Shown: one piece after another, positions 34,922 through 46,047 of the stretch
How the letters are laid out: each line of letters begins with the position of its first letter
Position numbering within the stretch: position 1 is the stretch's first letter
Notes under the pieces: model-generated
Seen by the model: only the letters and a program-made list of their open reading frames with translations
What the model was told of the DNA's origin: nothing
Database searches by the model: none
Position numbers and translations under genes: made by a program
NCBI RefSeq assembly: GCF_000340215.1
Contig: NW_006921533.1
Span: forward strand, 5,919,424-5,983,423
Reading direction: 5' to 3'
DNA: 64,000 nucleotides
From: Pseudocercospora fijiensis CIRAD86
Taxonomy: Eukaryota > Ascomycota > Dothideomycetes > Mycosphaerellales > Mycosphaerellaceae

Positions 34922-37103
34922 GAGATCTTGGAGACGAGTTGCGGATGGAAATTGTGTTTTGAAAGGTACGCGTCTTTGCATCCACGAAGCCAGACAATGT
35001 TGCTGACCTAGCATAGGTCTGAGTCTACCAGCGGCAGCTTTTGTGTTACACAGCTTGAACTTGCAGTAGGGGGCTGGGCAGTAAAATGCCCGGCTCATCT
35101 TCGAACGTGTCTCCAGCCTTTCTTTGCAACACACAATCAGTCATCCCTGTGTCGCCGCTGTTGTTCTAGAGCCTTCATCTTGGCTGTGAGAGTCGCAGAA
35201 GAGTTCAACGATATCGCTTCATAGCTTCTTCAATCCGCAGCCGCCTTGACACATCTACCAGTCATTCAGCTGGCTATAAACGAGGAGCTTCAAAACAGTG
35301 CAGCCATAATTGAAGGCTTTGGACGACATTTTGCATACTGGCAGACAGCTGCCTTTTCCTCGCTATGAAAGTGCCTCAATGTTGCAGCTGGTTATCAGCA
35401 TCTGGAATGGAAACGACAGTCGCAGCGTATGGTCGCTATCTTCTCTGCTGCCGTCGGAAGGGAATCGCATCAGTCCTGAATCCGACATGTCAGCAGCCTT
35501 GGGCCAACCTTGCCATGACCTAAAGGCCTCCCAGACGAGAATAATCGATACAAATCGATTGTACCAGAGCTCGCGGTGAGCAAGCCCTCGTCTACCTGCA
35601 GATATATGTGTTGAGCTTCTCTCAGATCGAATACTCCTACCGGTCACATAAGCTATACTGAATAGCACATCTCTGGACAAGCTACCCAGGGAGCACCTTG
35701 GTATCGCATACACACATCCGTCTTCACGGCACGATTCGATCACAGAGATTCCACATGTCGAGGCACAAAGCGGCGACTTCGAAAAAGCTACACCTGAGAT
35801 TTGTAAATCTCGCCATTCATGCCGTTACCTACGCCACTGGCCACTCGGCTCTAAAGTCTTTGTTCCTCGCCAGGATTTTGGGAGGTATCACTGAAGCGAG
35901 CAGCTGCTGGTTGGGACGTGCAGTTACGCAGCTATCCTCGTGCGCCCAGCGGTGCGCCTATCTTCACCCTTGTCGAGCACAGTGACTTCATTCGCGAGCA
36001 GAAGATGTTCACGCTAGGCATGGCAACGTGTTTCGATCGATCGCCCCACCCCTTTAGTAGTATGCCTATGGTCTGTCCTCATCTGCTCATCGCTCGTCGT
36101 GGGATGTAGCTGACGTGAACAAGATTGCCGCTGAGAGAGACCCTGCCTTTGTTCGAAAATGTCGGATCTCATTCGACGGCCTACCCCAAAAGAGACTCGA
36201 TTGGAAGACCTGAAGGTAGATCTCATCCACCTCCATCAAATCGTGCTCTACCTACTACAATTCCGGAAGTATTCGATCGACCAAGCAAACGATCAAGCAC
36301 TAACTACAATAGATCGGGTGCAGAGCATCTGCTGGATTTGGCATGGAAGAACGGATGTAATTAAATTCACACTCTGAGGCAAACATTCTGCCGCGGCGCG
36401 CAGCAAATGGCAAACCGTCAAGACATCACATGGGCTCACACCTCGTCCCCAGACTGCTGAGAGCCGGAGACGATTGGGAGGCCTTGGTCGAGTTCGTTCG
36501 TTCGTAATTTCCATCAAGCAGGCGCAAACCTGCACGGCTGCCATATCGAGCGATTGCGCCAGCTCGGCAGGTCTTCAACTCCCTCGATGAATTGGATGTG
36601 TTGTGTGGAAGCCGGAAGATCAAGAATGCTTTCGCAAGCAGGTGCAGAGACCAGGATTTGGAAAGAATTCGGCTGTAGGCCCGTGGACGACAATTTAGAG
36701 CATTGACTTACGTTCCAGTATGGTTGGTTCATCAAGCAACCAACCAGCGGAAGCTTTGCAGCTCCAGGCTTGTGGCCACAGCAGGAGCTTCAATGACCTG
36801 CTGGAACCCCCGCCCCCCCCCCCCCCCCCACAAATTCTCGAGACGAAGAAGAGCAATGTTAGCAGAAGGTCGATACTTGGACTGGGAAAATCCTCACTTT
36901 TTCAACGTGCCCAATGGTCCTAGTACGATCTAGTGGCTTTGGCGAGCGATGCATTATATATATCCATAATCTTCCCCTCGACACTTTCCAATTTTTTAAT
37001 TTTTTTTTTTTCAAAATTTCATCCGACCTTAACAACTCGTCGACAAATTTAGCTCCAGTACCTACACCATCCGATCCACATTGCACCATCTCTCTCATAG
37101 ATC
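34922..37103. other. 2.2-kb interval without a supported gene
   Basis: Several short frames exist on both strands (the longest is 194 codons on the minus strand, overlapping the dehydrogenase), but none shows a family resemblance or a plausible splice pattern. One 72-codon frame at 36,159-36,377 (starting MSDLIRRPTPKE) has a coding-like look but no support. The interval ends with a C homopolymer at 36,810-36,829 and T-rich sequence near 36,996-37,012. Composition is normal, not RIP-like. Confidence 0.5.
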
Positions 37104-39455
37104 TCACCTCTGCTTCGTATCACAAAGCTCACACATAAACTCACAAAAATCTCCCTTCGTAGCCTCTTCGATGGCATCCTCCAAAGTGATTCTATACTTC
37201 TCATAATACTCCCTCTTCACCCTAGCCATGTGTGACTTATCCCAATGCACTCTGACCAACCGGGAAATCAAAAGCTCATATCTCAATTCATCGTCACGAT
37301 TCTTCTCCGCGATGTCTCTGATCGCGTGTTGTAGAAGTAAAGAGTCTCGTGCTGGTTTGTTAATCACACCGTTTAGGATGTGTGCTATGACTTCGCCCTG
37401 CAAAGGGAAGAAATTGTCAGTAATGGACCAGGGAGATGAGTCGGTAGTGAGCGGATAACTTACCACTAGGTTATTACTTCGTTTCAATGCAACTCGCGCG
37501 AAATTCTCGTTAAAAGTTCGCTCGTAAGCTCGAAGCACTTCTTTCAGATGCGTGTCACTCCTCCGAATGATGATTTCGAGCATGGCACTCTCTCCGCCTT
37601 TCTCCGCCTTGACAGAGCGATACAGCGTGTCAACATCGCGATGAACGTACTCAGCAGGATACATATCCTGTTCCTCCTGCCGTCGCTCTTCCAACACCAT
37701 TAGTACCGCAGTTCTAAATTTGTCCATTTTCAATTCCTTCTCCATGCACTTCTTCAGATCGTCCGAGTATCGTTTGTCTTTGAATTCGTCTTTGATCATG
37801 CGGATTTCTGCATTCGTTTTACCCATGAGTGCTTCAATCAGGAGTTCTCGTCGGCTTCCGTGGGACTGATAGAAGAAGTTGGCCCAGTAGCCTTCGCTCT
37901 CGTAGCGACCGAGCGCAGTCACATAGACAGCCTTGCCAAAGTTTCCGGAGAGCTTCATGTTGATGTGTTTGGACAGGTTCACGCCCTTCCCTTGGACCTT
38001 GACTTGCTTCTTGTATTCTTTCCGGACCTCCATGATCTGATCGTGAGACAGGCCGGGGAGAACATCACAAATGGCATCTCCGTCGGGCTTGTGATGCTTC
38101 AAGGCATCGGCAATGGCTTTTGCATCTTCTTCAGGGTCGTAGAGCTTGACACGCTTCTTATCCTTCTTCGCGAGGTCTAGCGCTAGTCTATCGTTGTTGT
38201 CGTACGTCCTCGATACCGCAGGAGACAAAGGTGGAAGATCCTGAAAGTCAAGGTCATCGTCAGGTCTGATAGCAAGTGGCATGGGGGAGATCGATTGGTA
38301 TGTGCCATGGTAGGCCTCAAGCATAGGACTGGGAGGTGGCATGTTTCCACCAAGTGCGTGAATATCTGGTCGATTGCCACTGACTGAGAGTCGATCCATT
38401 CGTGGTCCCAGGCCAGGAGACCGAGGCGCCATGAGAGTAGTCGATGTGGATGTGTCAATGGCAGACAGTCTTTGCACTTTACCACCAGAGTCGTGGCGAT
38501 CGAGTGGGATCCTATCCCGTGAGGCACGGCCTGGAGTGATGTCTACGACTTGTGCACCTCCGTTATATGGATCATGAGCGTCACGTTCAAACATGTTCAT
38601 GGGCGCACCACTCAACGAGTCCGGCTTTGAATAAGGATCATGTGCATCTCGCCCATACATGTCCTTTTTGGAGTTACTCTGCGAATATGTCCTTGGGAGC
38701 TCACCACGATACTGGCCTGCTGGAGTGGCGGAATACTGGACCTGAGGCTGATACTGGCCATGAGGGGTGGATGAGTAGTTCACAGAAGATTGCTGGTTGG
38801 GGGACTGCGTTGGCCGGGCAGTGTAGGTCACCTTATCCGGGGCTGGAGCATATTGGTACTGTTGTGAATTCCTCTGGTCTTCTGTAGCACCAGGCGCGTA
38901 CCGATAGGCAGCGTTGGAGGGATACGAAGAGCCACGGGAGGGTTCTCGACCTCCGCGTCCACGGCGTCCAGAGTCTCCAGACGAATCAGATCCATACGCC
39001 AATTCATTCTCATCGCTATGCGCCCTCGGTGGCGGTGCTGGTGGGGTCGGAGGCACATATGCTGCATTGGGATTGTAGCCAGGACGCTCATGGGGTGGAA
39101 GGTCCGCGTAAGCGCCCATGGTGAAGCCTTCATCGTCTGCCGGATATGGAACACTGGAAGCTGGAGGGGCATATTGGGAGCGTGCATTCGAAGTTGGGAA
39201 GTATGGATTCTGCGTCGAAGATGCGGTCCTCGCGTGGTAAGCTGGAGATGTAATTCCATTGCTGTATGAGCCCGGAGGACCGGAGGAAGAAGGGGCGGAA
39301 GGATAGGTGTAGGAGGTGCGCGGTGCTTCTGGGGCCTCTGGGGCCTCTGGGGCGCGTACATTATTATTGCTGCGAGACCTCGATCTTTCCCTCCCCGACG
39401 TCGATGAAGATCTTCCCCGGGCGGAACGATGGTCTGCCTTCAGAAACGACATCAT
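37104..39455 (-). CDS. Annexin with long Pro/Ser/Tyr-rich N-terminal tail (761 aa)
   Basis: Two exons, 39,455-37,464 and 37,397-37,104, with a 66-bp intron (GTAAGT...TTGCAG) that is a multiple of three and stop-free, so an unspliced reading would add 22 residues. Residues 1-438 are disordered: an RS-rich start, PEAPEAPEAP, many Tyr/Pro/Gln, and two copies of an RDAHDPY block. Residues 439-761 form the annexin core, beginning YDPEEDAKAIADALKHHKPD, with repeats separated by segments such as MKLSGNFGKAVYVTAL and KKCMEKELKMDKFRTAV. I see no canonical GxGTDE calcium-binding loop; the first repeat has KPDGDA instead. Annexins bind phospholipid membranes. Size and tail resemble the long filamentous-fungal annexin group represented by anxC4 of Aspergillus (from memory). 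The start at 39,455 is followed by a second Met. Confidence 0.88.
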   Translation of the reverse strand: MMSFLKADHRSARGRSSSTSGRERSRSRSNNNVRAPEAPEAPEAPRTSYTYPSAPSSSGPPGSYSNGITSPAYHARTASSTQNPYFPTSNARSQYAPPASSVPYPADDEGFTMGAYADLPPHERPGYNPNAAYVPPTPPAPPPRAHSDENELAYGSDSSGDSGRRGRGGREPSRGSSYPSNAAYRYAPGATEDQRNSQQYQYAPAPDKVTYTARPTQSPNQQSSVNYSSTPHGQYQPQVQYSATPAGQYRGELPRTYSQSNSKKDMYGRDAHDPYSKPDSLSGAPMNMFERDAHDPYNGGAQVVDITPGRASRDRIPLDRHDSGGKVQRLSAIDTSTSTTLMAPRSPGLGPRMDRLSVSGNRPDIHALGGNMPPPSPMLEAYHGTYQSISPMPLAIRPDDDLDFQDLPPLSPAVSRTYDNNDRLALDLAKKDKKRVKLYDPEEDAKAIADALKHHKPDGDAICDVLPGLSHDQIMEVRKEYKKQVKVQGKGVNLSKHINMKLSGNFGKAVYVTALGRYESEGYWANFFYQSHGSRRELLIEALMGKTNAEIRMIKDEFKDKRYSDDLKKCMEKELKMDKFRTAVLMVLEERRQEEQDMYPAEYVHRDVDTLYRSVKAEKGGESAMLEIIIRRSDTHLKEVLRAYERTFNENFARVALKRSNNLVVSYPLTTDSSPWSITDNFFPLQGEVIAHILNGVINKPARDSLLLQHAIRDIAEKNRDDELRYELLISRLVRVHWDKSHMARVKREYYEKYRITLEDAIEEATKGDFCEFMCELCDTKQR

Positions 39456-39879
39456 TGCCGTCTACCCCGCGCTCGCTCGCTGTGAGGGGCAGCGACAACC
39501 AACACAAAACACAAGAGAGGCAGGACACGATCAGGCGCGCCACATGTATACGACGACGACGACGACGACTTCGAGGCGCTCAGCCGCAGCGGCAAGAAAA
39601 CGGCAACGTGCAGTGTTGGGCGAAGAGGGTCCAATCAGAATTGTGGCGGGGCGCCTCGTCTATTTCTCCCCAGGTGCATACAGTGAAAGCAGAATACCGA
39701 GACATCTAATCCTCTTCACCGGAACATACTGTATGGTCAGGATAGTACGATCGTACGTGCCAAGGGGATAGCTTGGCAACTCATCACGCCATGCCACTGT
39801 ATACATGACGGCGCTGTGCTCAAAGCCGTGAGATACATGGATCCCAAGATTGACCATCATTCCAACCACGAGCGCACCA
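39456..39879. other. Intergenic region between annexin and CorA-like gene
   Basis: 424 bp containing the annexin upstream region and the 3-prime end of the CorA-like gene (both genes point left). A GAC/CGA trinucleotide run (about seven units) lies near 39,550-39,570. No other element is recognised. Confidence 0.4.
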
Positions 39880-42081
39880 TCAGACCTGATAGCTAGAATC
39901 TGTCCTCTTCCAGCTCTCGCCCTTCAACATCTGAGCCAGTCGCGAAGACGGTGTCTTTGGTGGAGCCGTGCCACCGGCATCTCCTTCGTCAGAATGGCCA
40001 CGGTCCGAAAGCTGTCGATTTGATCTCCTCGGCGTTGGCATCATCGATCCTCTGTGGGTTCGGCTTGCCGCTGGCGCTTTCGGCCTTTCTTCAGCATCCT
40101 GCTGTTCGCCTTCGCATTTTGCACCTGCCAGGTCTGCTTTCTTGCGAAAGAGTCGTCCGAGAAAGCTGAAAAGCTTCAAGAAGCTCATTGATATTGCCGT
40201 GCCTTTGCTTAGCCAGAAGTTCATGCCTCGATTTGTGTTGAGAGAGCCAATCAGGATAAAGAAAGGCACACAGATGGCAGCCATCACCACGCCAAAAAGC
40301 CAGTAGCTCTCCTGTGTTGGCATGTTGGTCATGCCAAAGACGCTCGTAACAAACTGCGATGGCAAGAAGAAGATCGACACCAATGTCAAAAGCTTGACAT
40401 TGTGGCCTTGCTGCACCGTCGTCTCGGTCATCTCAACGGACTTGCGGCTCTCGTGGATGCTGGTGCCGACGTATAACTCCTCTCGCAGACCTCGAATCTC
40501 AGTGCGACGCTCTTCATTGCCCTGGATCAATGCTCGAAAGCTACGCATCTGAGCGTCGAATTTGTGTTTCAACGTAGCCAGTCGCTTCTTGTAGAATGCA
40601 TTGCGAGCACTGTTTTCGTCATCTAAAGGCCAAAGCAATTTTGCCTTGCCATCAAATAGCTCTTCGGGAAAATCGTGCTCGAATGCGTCGATGATCGCCC
40701 GTATGCTTTCGTTCATGATTCCCAGCGTCTGATATCTGTGCACCACCAAAGTCAGCTGTCAGCAATCGCGCATTGAATTACATGTGAGAAATCCCAGCCT
40801 GACTTACGCCCAAAAATACCGTCTCACATATGTAAAATGCTGATCTTCAAACAGTAAATCGTCTCGTAGTTTTGCATCAAACATGAATGACGAAGGTGGA
40901 GTAACGAGCTTCGTGATGGCTCGATTAATGTCCTCGAATCTGCACTGAGCATCACGAAATTCGCCGAGCAGGGTGATCAGGAAGGCCTCTGGGCCATTGA
41001 CATAGTGTTTGGTGGTGTCATGCACATCTGTCGATGACTTGAGATCGGGAAAGCACTGCAAATTGAGCAGATGCCACGATGAGAATGGATCATAAATGTT
41101 TCCGTAATCGTTCTGATTCTTGGCTCGGCGCGACGGATTTCGGACCTTGCGTACTGGATCGCTGGTCATTGCAAGAGCTATGACAGCATTGCATCTTGTG
41201 ATCCGAATATGTCGAGGATTCTTGTCAATCTCTTTGTCCGACAACTGCCAATGCAAGGGGACACAATCTTCGCCGATGATGGTGAAATATTCAAATGCAA
41301 ATATTTTGCTGCATTGTCGGCGAGAATCGAGCTCGAATGCGCGGTGAACATGCGATGAGGTCGAATCGGCTGTCACAAGTAGTTGAAAGATCTCGTCCAT
41401 GTCGAACGTGTTGTTCAGAACATAGTGTAGGGCACCGAAGAGTATCGGAGTAAGCTCTCGCATGATCGTAATTCTCCCTACAGCTTTTCGTTGCCGCGAA
41501 GGAGGATTGATCTCTTTGATAGTGTTCCAGATCGCCATGGCTCGAGAGGTGTCATGTTCCGAGTAATCTACCGCAAGAGGTGCGCCATCAGAGGCCACAT
41601 CCCAAACTTGGAAGCCGCTCAGGTGGCTACGGTCTTCGACAGGGCCGCTCTGAGTAGGTAAAAGCGAAGGTTGCTTTAGAAACTCTGCATCGTGAACAAC
41701 GTCCCTTAAGATCTCTACGCCAAACTCGTTCCACGGATAGTCGATAAGATGCGACCTCAATCCTTCCATCTCATGCACTTCGCAACGAAGCTCCTGCTGC
41801 GCATAAAGTTTCTCGTCGGAAGCATTCTCATCGTCAGACTCTTCACCGGTGCCGCGTGACAAAATGCTGGGAGAGCCAGTCCAATTTCTGGGAGAGCCTC
41901 TGCCGATGCCAGTGTCATCTTGATTCGAGCGGGCTGGCGCAGCGCCAGAGTGCTGCGAATACGATACACGTCTAAATGAGTCTGAGGGAGATGCTATATT
42001 CTGTGAGAGTACGTCCTGAATCTGCTGCGCTATGTCATGGTAAGCTTCCTTTCGAGCTTCAAGGCGCCCTGAGCGATCCAT
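39880..42081 (-). CDS. CorA-like divalent metal ion transporter family protein (709 aa)
   Basis: Two exons, 42,081-40,808 and 40,735-39,880, with a 72-bp intron (GTAAGT...GCACAG) that splits an Ala codon; the joined sequence reads RYFWAYQTLGIMNES. The long N-terminal cytosolic part ends in a coiled helix. Two transmembrane segments follow (about 541-560 and 569-590), then a basic C-terminal tail. In CorA channels the end of the first segment carries GMN, the Mg2+ selectivity motif. Here residues 558-564 read FGMTNMP, a variant I associate with fungal CorA-like proteins. Transport of Mg2+ or another ion is therefore inferred, not certain. An in-frame TGA two codons before the ATG fixes 42,081 as the most upstream start. 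Confidence 0.8.
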
Positions 42082-42505
42082 AATTCAACATGAGAAGAGG
42101 AGACTCGAAGAGCGCAGGTACAATTATGAGGCACCGCATTATCTATGAAATCCAGTGACCATTGGAGTTCTTGCACACCATGATGAAGGCGGCGAATATT
42201 GAGTCGCAATACTTCTTGGGCGGCGTGCCGATCGTGCTCGCAGCTGCGCAATACATTCGTGGCTTTGGGCTGGCCGTTCCGAGCAGAGATGACCACGGCA
42301 TACTTGGCATCAGACTAGATAAGTAGATGCTCATTCAGGCTTGTATCGATGTATGATTGCTGATGCTGATGCTGATGAAGTTGGTGTGGTGACATGAAGC
42401 GTGGAAGGAGAAGGTTTTCAGCACAGACCCGACCTGCTTACATCACCGTTCCAACCTTGGACGTGACTTTCACACACTATCTCCTCTCTCTCTCTTGTTC
42501 TGTCA
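42082..42505. promoter_or_regulatory. Divergent promoter of the CorA-like gene and the small single-span gene
   Basis: 424 bp between two divergently read genes. A TGATGCTGATGCTGATG triplet run lies near 42,361-42,377 and a CT run (CTCCTCTCTCTCTCTTG) just upstream of the plus-strand start. No specific factor site is claimed. Confidence 0.4.
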
Positions 42506-42865
42506 GTGACAATGCTTCCGTATGCTTTGCGAAGATCGACAGCTCGTGGTGCCACAGCATTAGTTGCCCGAACTGCATCGACAACCACGAAGCCGCCTAG
42601 GCGTAAGAAGATTATTGACGAGACAACTATGGGTGGAGCACAGCATAAAGTCTCGCTATCTGGCCCATCATTAGGACATCTCATATCTGAGCTCAGCGCC
42701 ACACGTCCTGGCATGGAAGCTATTCGAAATGGCAGAGCCATGTCCGAGGAACACCGCACCCAAGCCCGCACTGTGGTCAAGTACATCGTGGGCATTCCTG
42801 TGGTGCTCGGCACAGTCATTGTTGGATACAACTTCGCTTTGAAGCGGAAACGAGTGGAAAGATGA
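42506..42865 (+). CDS. Small single-span membrane protein, probably mitochondrial (119 aa)
   Basis: I do not recognise the family. The N-terminus (MTMLPYALRRSTARGATALV) is basic, hydroxylated and free of acidic residues up to Asp38, which looks like a mitochondrial presequence. A single hydrophobic segment runs from residue 90 to 110 (VVKYIVGIPVVLGTVIVGYN), followed by a short basic tail LKRKRVER. This tail-anchored or inner-membrane single-span design is common among small mitochondrial proteins. Translation may start at 42,512 (second Met). It converges with the unknown gene to its right (stop at 42,997), leaving only 131 bp between them. No intron is needed. Confidence 0.65.
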   Translation: MTMLPYALRRSTARGATALVARTASTTTKPPRRKKIIDETTMGGAQHKVSLSGPSLGHLISELSATRPGMEAIRNGRAMSEEHRTQARTVVKYIVGIPVVLGTVIVGYNFALKRKRVER

Positions 42866-42996
42866 TCGATCTCTCTGTCAAGGTTGTAAAACTGCCTTAT
42901 CCGCATCCGGAATCTCTATGAAAGCGCCCGACCAAGCATCTGCACATTCTCTCCTCGGAGCTCTTCCAATCAACTTGAGCAGGTTGGGCATCCGAT

Positions 42997-43770
42997 CTAG
43001 TCCAAGCTTGCCTTTCCGGGCACTCTCCATCGCTTGGCCGTCTTCTCCAAGACCTCCTTGATAAAAGCCTTACTACTTCTCACAGGAAGACTGGACTTCC
43101 ACGAGGACGAGAAGGGACTGCTATTTTTCCGCTTCTCCCTCTCTTTTGGAGCCGCCATCCACAGCTCTAGCACCGAGTTCGCTTTCTCCACCTCAGTCGT
43201 CACTCGCGCCACAATCGCCGCCTGCATTTCAGGCGATAAGACTTCCTTCTCCCTAGCCGCTGGGAAGAGAGCATAAATGTCCTGATCAAGAACTCGGAAC
43301 CACTGCGCCATAGCACAACGGCACTCCACCTTGTACGGACCAGCCTTTTCATTCTTCGACAACATTTTCGATGCTAGAGTGATTCCCTTCGGTCGCTTGC
43401 CTTGCTCACCGAGGACCTGGCTCTCGTCGGACTTCCGCTTGGCTTCTCTGAGGTGTTCCTCTCGAAATTCGTCGGTGATATCTGCAGCGGTGGGCTCTTG
43501 CGCGATCATACACAACAGGCTTGACATTCGAGCCAGAGCCATGCTGGTTGGAATGAGATCTGTAGGGCTAACTTCTTGTCTGAAGATCTTGCAGTTCATC
43601 TTGTCAGAGAGCTCCAGAGCAGCATCTTCAAGTTGATCCTGGGTTGATTTTGGTAATTGTTCGAAGAGGCTGAGGTCGGCGACTGATGTCTCAATCGTGG
43701 TGGCGCTGTCTGTGTCGATGACTGATACTGTAGGCTGAGCCTTGCTTTGATCGATAGAAGGAGCCATCAT
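42997..43770 (-). CDS. Hypothetical protein, 257 aa
   Basis: A single uninterrupted frame starting MMAPSIDQSK. No family is recognised. The N-terminal 35 residues are Ser/Thr/Asp-rich and probably disordered. Residues 36-100 look helical (FEQLPKSTQDQLEDAALELS). A Lys/Arg/Glu-rich stretch follows (EEHLREAKRKSDES), then a segment with three Cys-containing positions (YKVECRCAMAQWFRVLDQDI), a long helical segment ending in APKEREKRKNSS and a basic tail. No transmembrane run or signal peptide is present. Support comes from length, coding-like composition and clean spacing to neighbours. The start could be either of the first two Met codons. Confidence 0.65.
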   Translation of the reverse strand: MMAPSIDQSKAQPTVSVIDTDSATTIETSVADLSLFEQLPKSTQDQLEDAALELSDKMNCKIFRQEVSPTDLIPTSMALARMSSLLCMIAQEPTAADITDEFREEHLREAKRKSDESQVLGEQGKRPKGITLASKMLSKNEKAGPYKVECRCAMAQWFRVLDQDIYALFPAAREKEVLSPEMQAAIVARVTTEVEKANSVLELWMAAPKEREKRKNSSPFSSSWKSSLPVRSSKAFIKEVLEKTAKRWRVPGKASLD

Positions 43771-44094
43771 TGTCAGAGCGTTACCACGAGCGGTATGTCA
43801 GTTGCGAGCGAAAAGGTTGCGAGCGAAAAGGCAGGGCAGGCCAAGAGACGTGGCAGGAGTTCAAAAGTTGAAAATTGGCTCTTGGGTCAGGCTGAGCTTA
43901 GTCGCCTCAGCCTTCTGCCCAGCCATGGAAAGCTCATCATGAAACTTAGATTGGACCGAGTTGTCACGCAGCAACGGATGCAATGCAGAATAACGCCGCC
44001 CTGCACCTGGCTTGTGGATAGCAGCAACAATCATCACCTCTCACCAAATCCCATGCCCTGGCACGATCAAAGAACGGCCAGGTATCGCGTAACC
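43771..44094. promoter_or_regulatory. Upstream region of the 257-aa hypothetical gene
   Basis: 324 bp between the 257-aa gene and the end of the molybdopterin synthase gene. A direct repeat GTTGCGAGCGAAAAGG occurs twice in tandem near 43,800-43,831. Nothing else stands out. Confidence 0.4.
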
Positions 44095-45101
44095 CTATAC
44101 TTCAAATCCTCCTTCCGTAAACTCTCCTGTTGGTGCTCGCTTCAGTGGCGCAGCGCTCGAAATTGAGGACTTTTTTCGACTGCAGATGAACAGGTCAGCC
44201 AGAGCGTCGTTGGTCTAAGCAGTATACTTACCTTTTCACCTCGCTAGTTCTTCTTTTCCCCTCACTCGGCCTCCTGCCGCTTCCCTCAGCTTGACTTGGT
44301 CTCCTCCCGCTACTCGGACCATCTACCTCCCTCCCTTTTCTCGAAGATGAACTCCCACTCCCCATCGTCTCTCTCTGTACAGGCTTAACCGGCACACCTG
44401 CCTCCGCATCTCGATTACTCCTCCACATGCCGCCATCCTCGAACCACTCCTCCTTCCAAATTTCGACCTTCTTCTTCACTTCTTCCAGGCACTCTTCTCC
44501 AGCTTTCCACGCTGCCTGACGGTGGGGTGACGAAACTGCGATCAGAATGCTTTCTTCTCCAATTTGCACAGGTCCAAGGCGGTGGGTGATAGCGATAGAG
44601 GTCAGGGAGTGCTTTTGGAGTAGAGTGCGAGCTATGTGAGATAAGGTCTTGAGGGCAAGAGGAGTGTAGGCACAGTAGGAAAGATGGGTTACGGGCTTTG
44701 CGTCGAACGAGTCGCGGGTAGTACCTGTTGGCGAAAGTGATTGTTCAGCTCAGCCTACCTTGGTCTATCCATGATGTCGCGTGAGGCACCTCTAGATATG
44801 TATTTCCGCCTCTCCTTGCACAACCAAAGAGGATCGACGTACCTGCAAACAAGACGACCGCTCCTGCCTTGGCACTCTTGACTCTAGCCATCTGCGCCGT
44901 TGCGTCGAGCGCATCATACGTCAAGCTCACATATGCATTTGGCTCGTCCTGTCTGCTCAGCTCGCGCGCAAAGGCAGTGGCCGACTCCCTCTCGAACAAC
45001 GGCATCTCGGTCGCTTCGTCTTCGTCTGCAGTCTCGAGTGGCTTTGCGGCAGTGGAAGTGGAACTGCTGGGACCGACGGGTGACACATCTTGAGCGCCCA
45101 T
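44095..45101 (-). CDS. cnxH: Molybdopterin synthase catalytic (large) subunit, MoaE/MOCS2B/CnxH family
   Basis: Transfers sulfur into precursor Z to make molybdopterin, needed for nitrate reductase and other Mo-enzymes; it works with the small MoaD-type subunit in the cytosol. Exons are 45,101-44,843, 44,724-44,232 and 44,179-44,095 (278 aa). Intron 1 is 118 bp; splicing restores the MoaE block ending in GAVVLFAG followed by TTRDSFDAKPVTHLSYCAYT. Later signatures are HRLGPVQIGEESILIAVSSP and KKKVEIWKEEW, which contains the expected catalytic Lys region. Intron 2 (52 bp, GTAAGT...CTGCAG) is inferred: without it translation stops at the donor, with it a 28-residue tail ending GEFTEGGFEV is added. 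A Ser/Arg/Gly-rich C-terminal extension (GREVDGPSSGRRPSQ) is unusual relative to bacterial MoaE. It stands apart from any other Mo-cofactor gene here. Confidence 0.88.
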
Positions 45102-46047
45102 TCTGGTGTTCTCATTTGTGTTATTGCTGCGGTCTCTGGCAGGGCAGGCAAAGCGCTATTTTCATGCCTGCCAACGAAGCCGGGCTAAATAACCCTCGCA
45201 GGGACAGAGACAGCATCATCGCGGGGACATGGGCTTCGGGGATGCGTTGCGTTGCGTTGACTTTCTGGCTGGCTGTGCGCAGCGGATGTGGCTTGAGCGA
45301 ATTAGAATACTGGGGCACTGGGCACTAGGCACTGGAGGAGCTGGAGCTTCCTCCTCAGCTGTCCGAGTCCCTTCTCCTTAGACCGCGGGGACACGCTCAC
45401 ACTCACGCTCACGCGCGCTTGTTCGCGTCTTGACTCCCATTCATCAACAACACCAACACGTGGTGAGTTGGGGACAAACGGCCACTGCCACCCGCGTCGC
45501 ATGCACTGACAAACACAGATCTGAACGTCGACCTGCGCGCACTTCGCACATCGAGCTGCTGCTTACCTCCACCACACTCGACAAGGAGCTGCTGGCACGG
45601 GAGAGACGGACAGCGACAACGAGACATTGCATTGCTGAGGCGTATCATCAACCATTTGTAACTGCATGCGAATGCTGCATTGACATTGTGCTCGCGCTAT
45701 ACTGGCAAGGAGAAGGGAAGACTGTACTTATTCTACACCCCTGCTGTATCTTGGCTGTCTGCCTGCTGTACTTGGGAAGCAAAGTGTACGTATGTCTGTC
45801 ATATCTGGGAGGGCGAGCGATGCAAATTTGGGCCGTTGGACCACAGACGCCATCTCTGTTGACGAACATGCTGATTCTGACTGTACCATACTCAGACCTG
45901 ACCCCAGCGGACATCTTGTACATAACGCAAGAAAGCAGCCTACTTACCCAACCCCTACACTTGACCACAAGTTCTAGAGACCCATTCTGCCACAGCCATT
46001 GAGCTTCAGAGACATTTTCAGCAGCAATTCACGACACTGTAGTCACC
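45102..46047. promoter_or_regulatory. Divergent promoter region between cnxH and the RRM gene
   Basis: 946 bp between divergent genes. A 190-codon plus-strand frame (45,430-46,002) has no family resemblance and a composition rich in His/Thr/Cys, so I treat it as chance. A CACTCACGCTCACGCG stretch near 45,400 is a short repeat. The sequence CACC precedes the ATG of the RRM gene. Confidence 0.4.

Noticed and set aside
34550..35134. 194-codon minus-strand frame
   Set aside because: Lies antisense to the dehydrogenase exons; basic, His/Arg-rich shadow translation.
39266..39771. 147- and 151-codon plus-strand frames over the annexin start
   Set aside because: Antisense to the annexin N-terminus and its promoter; no family resemblance.
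45430..46002. 190-codon plus-strand frame before the RRM gene
   Set aside because: No family signal; lies in the promoter/leader region and lacks coding-like composition.
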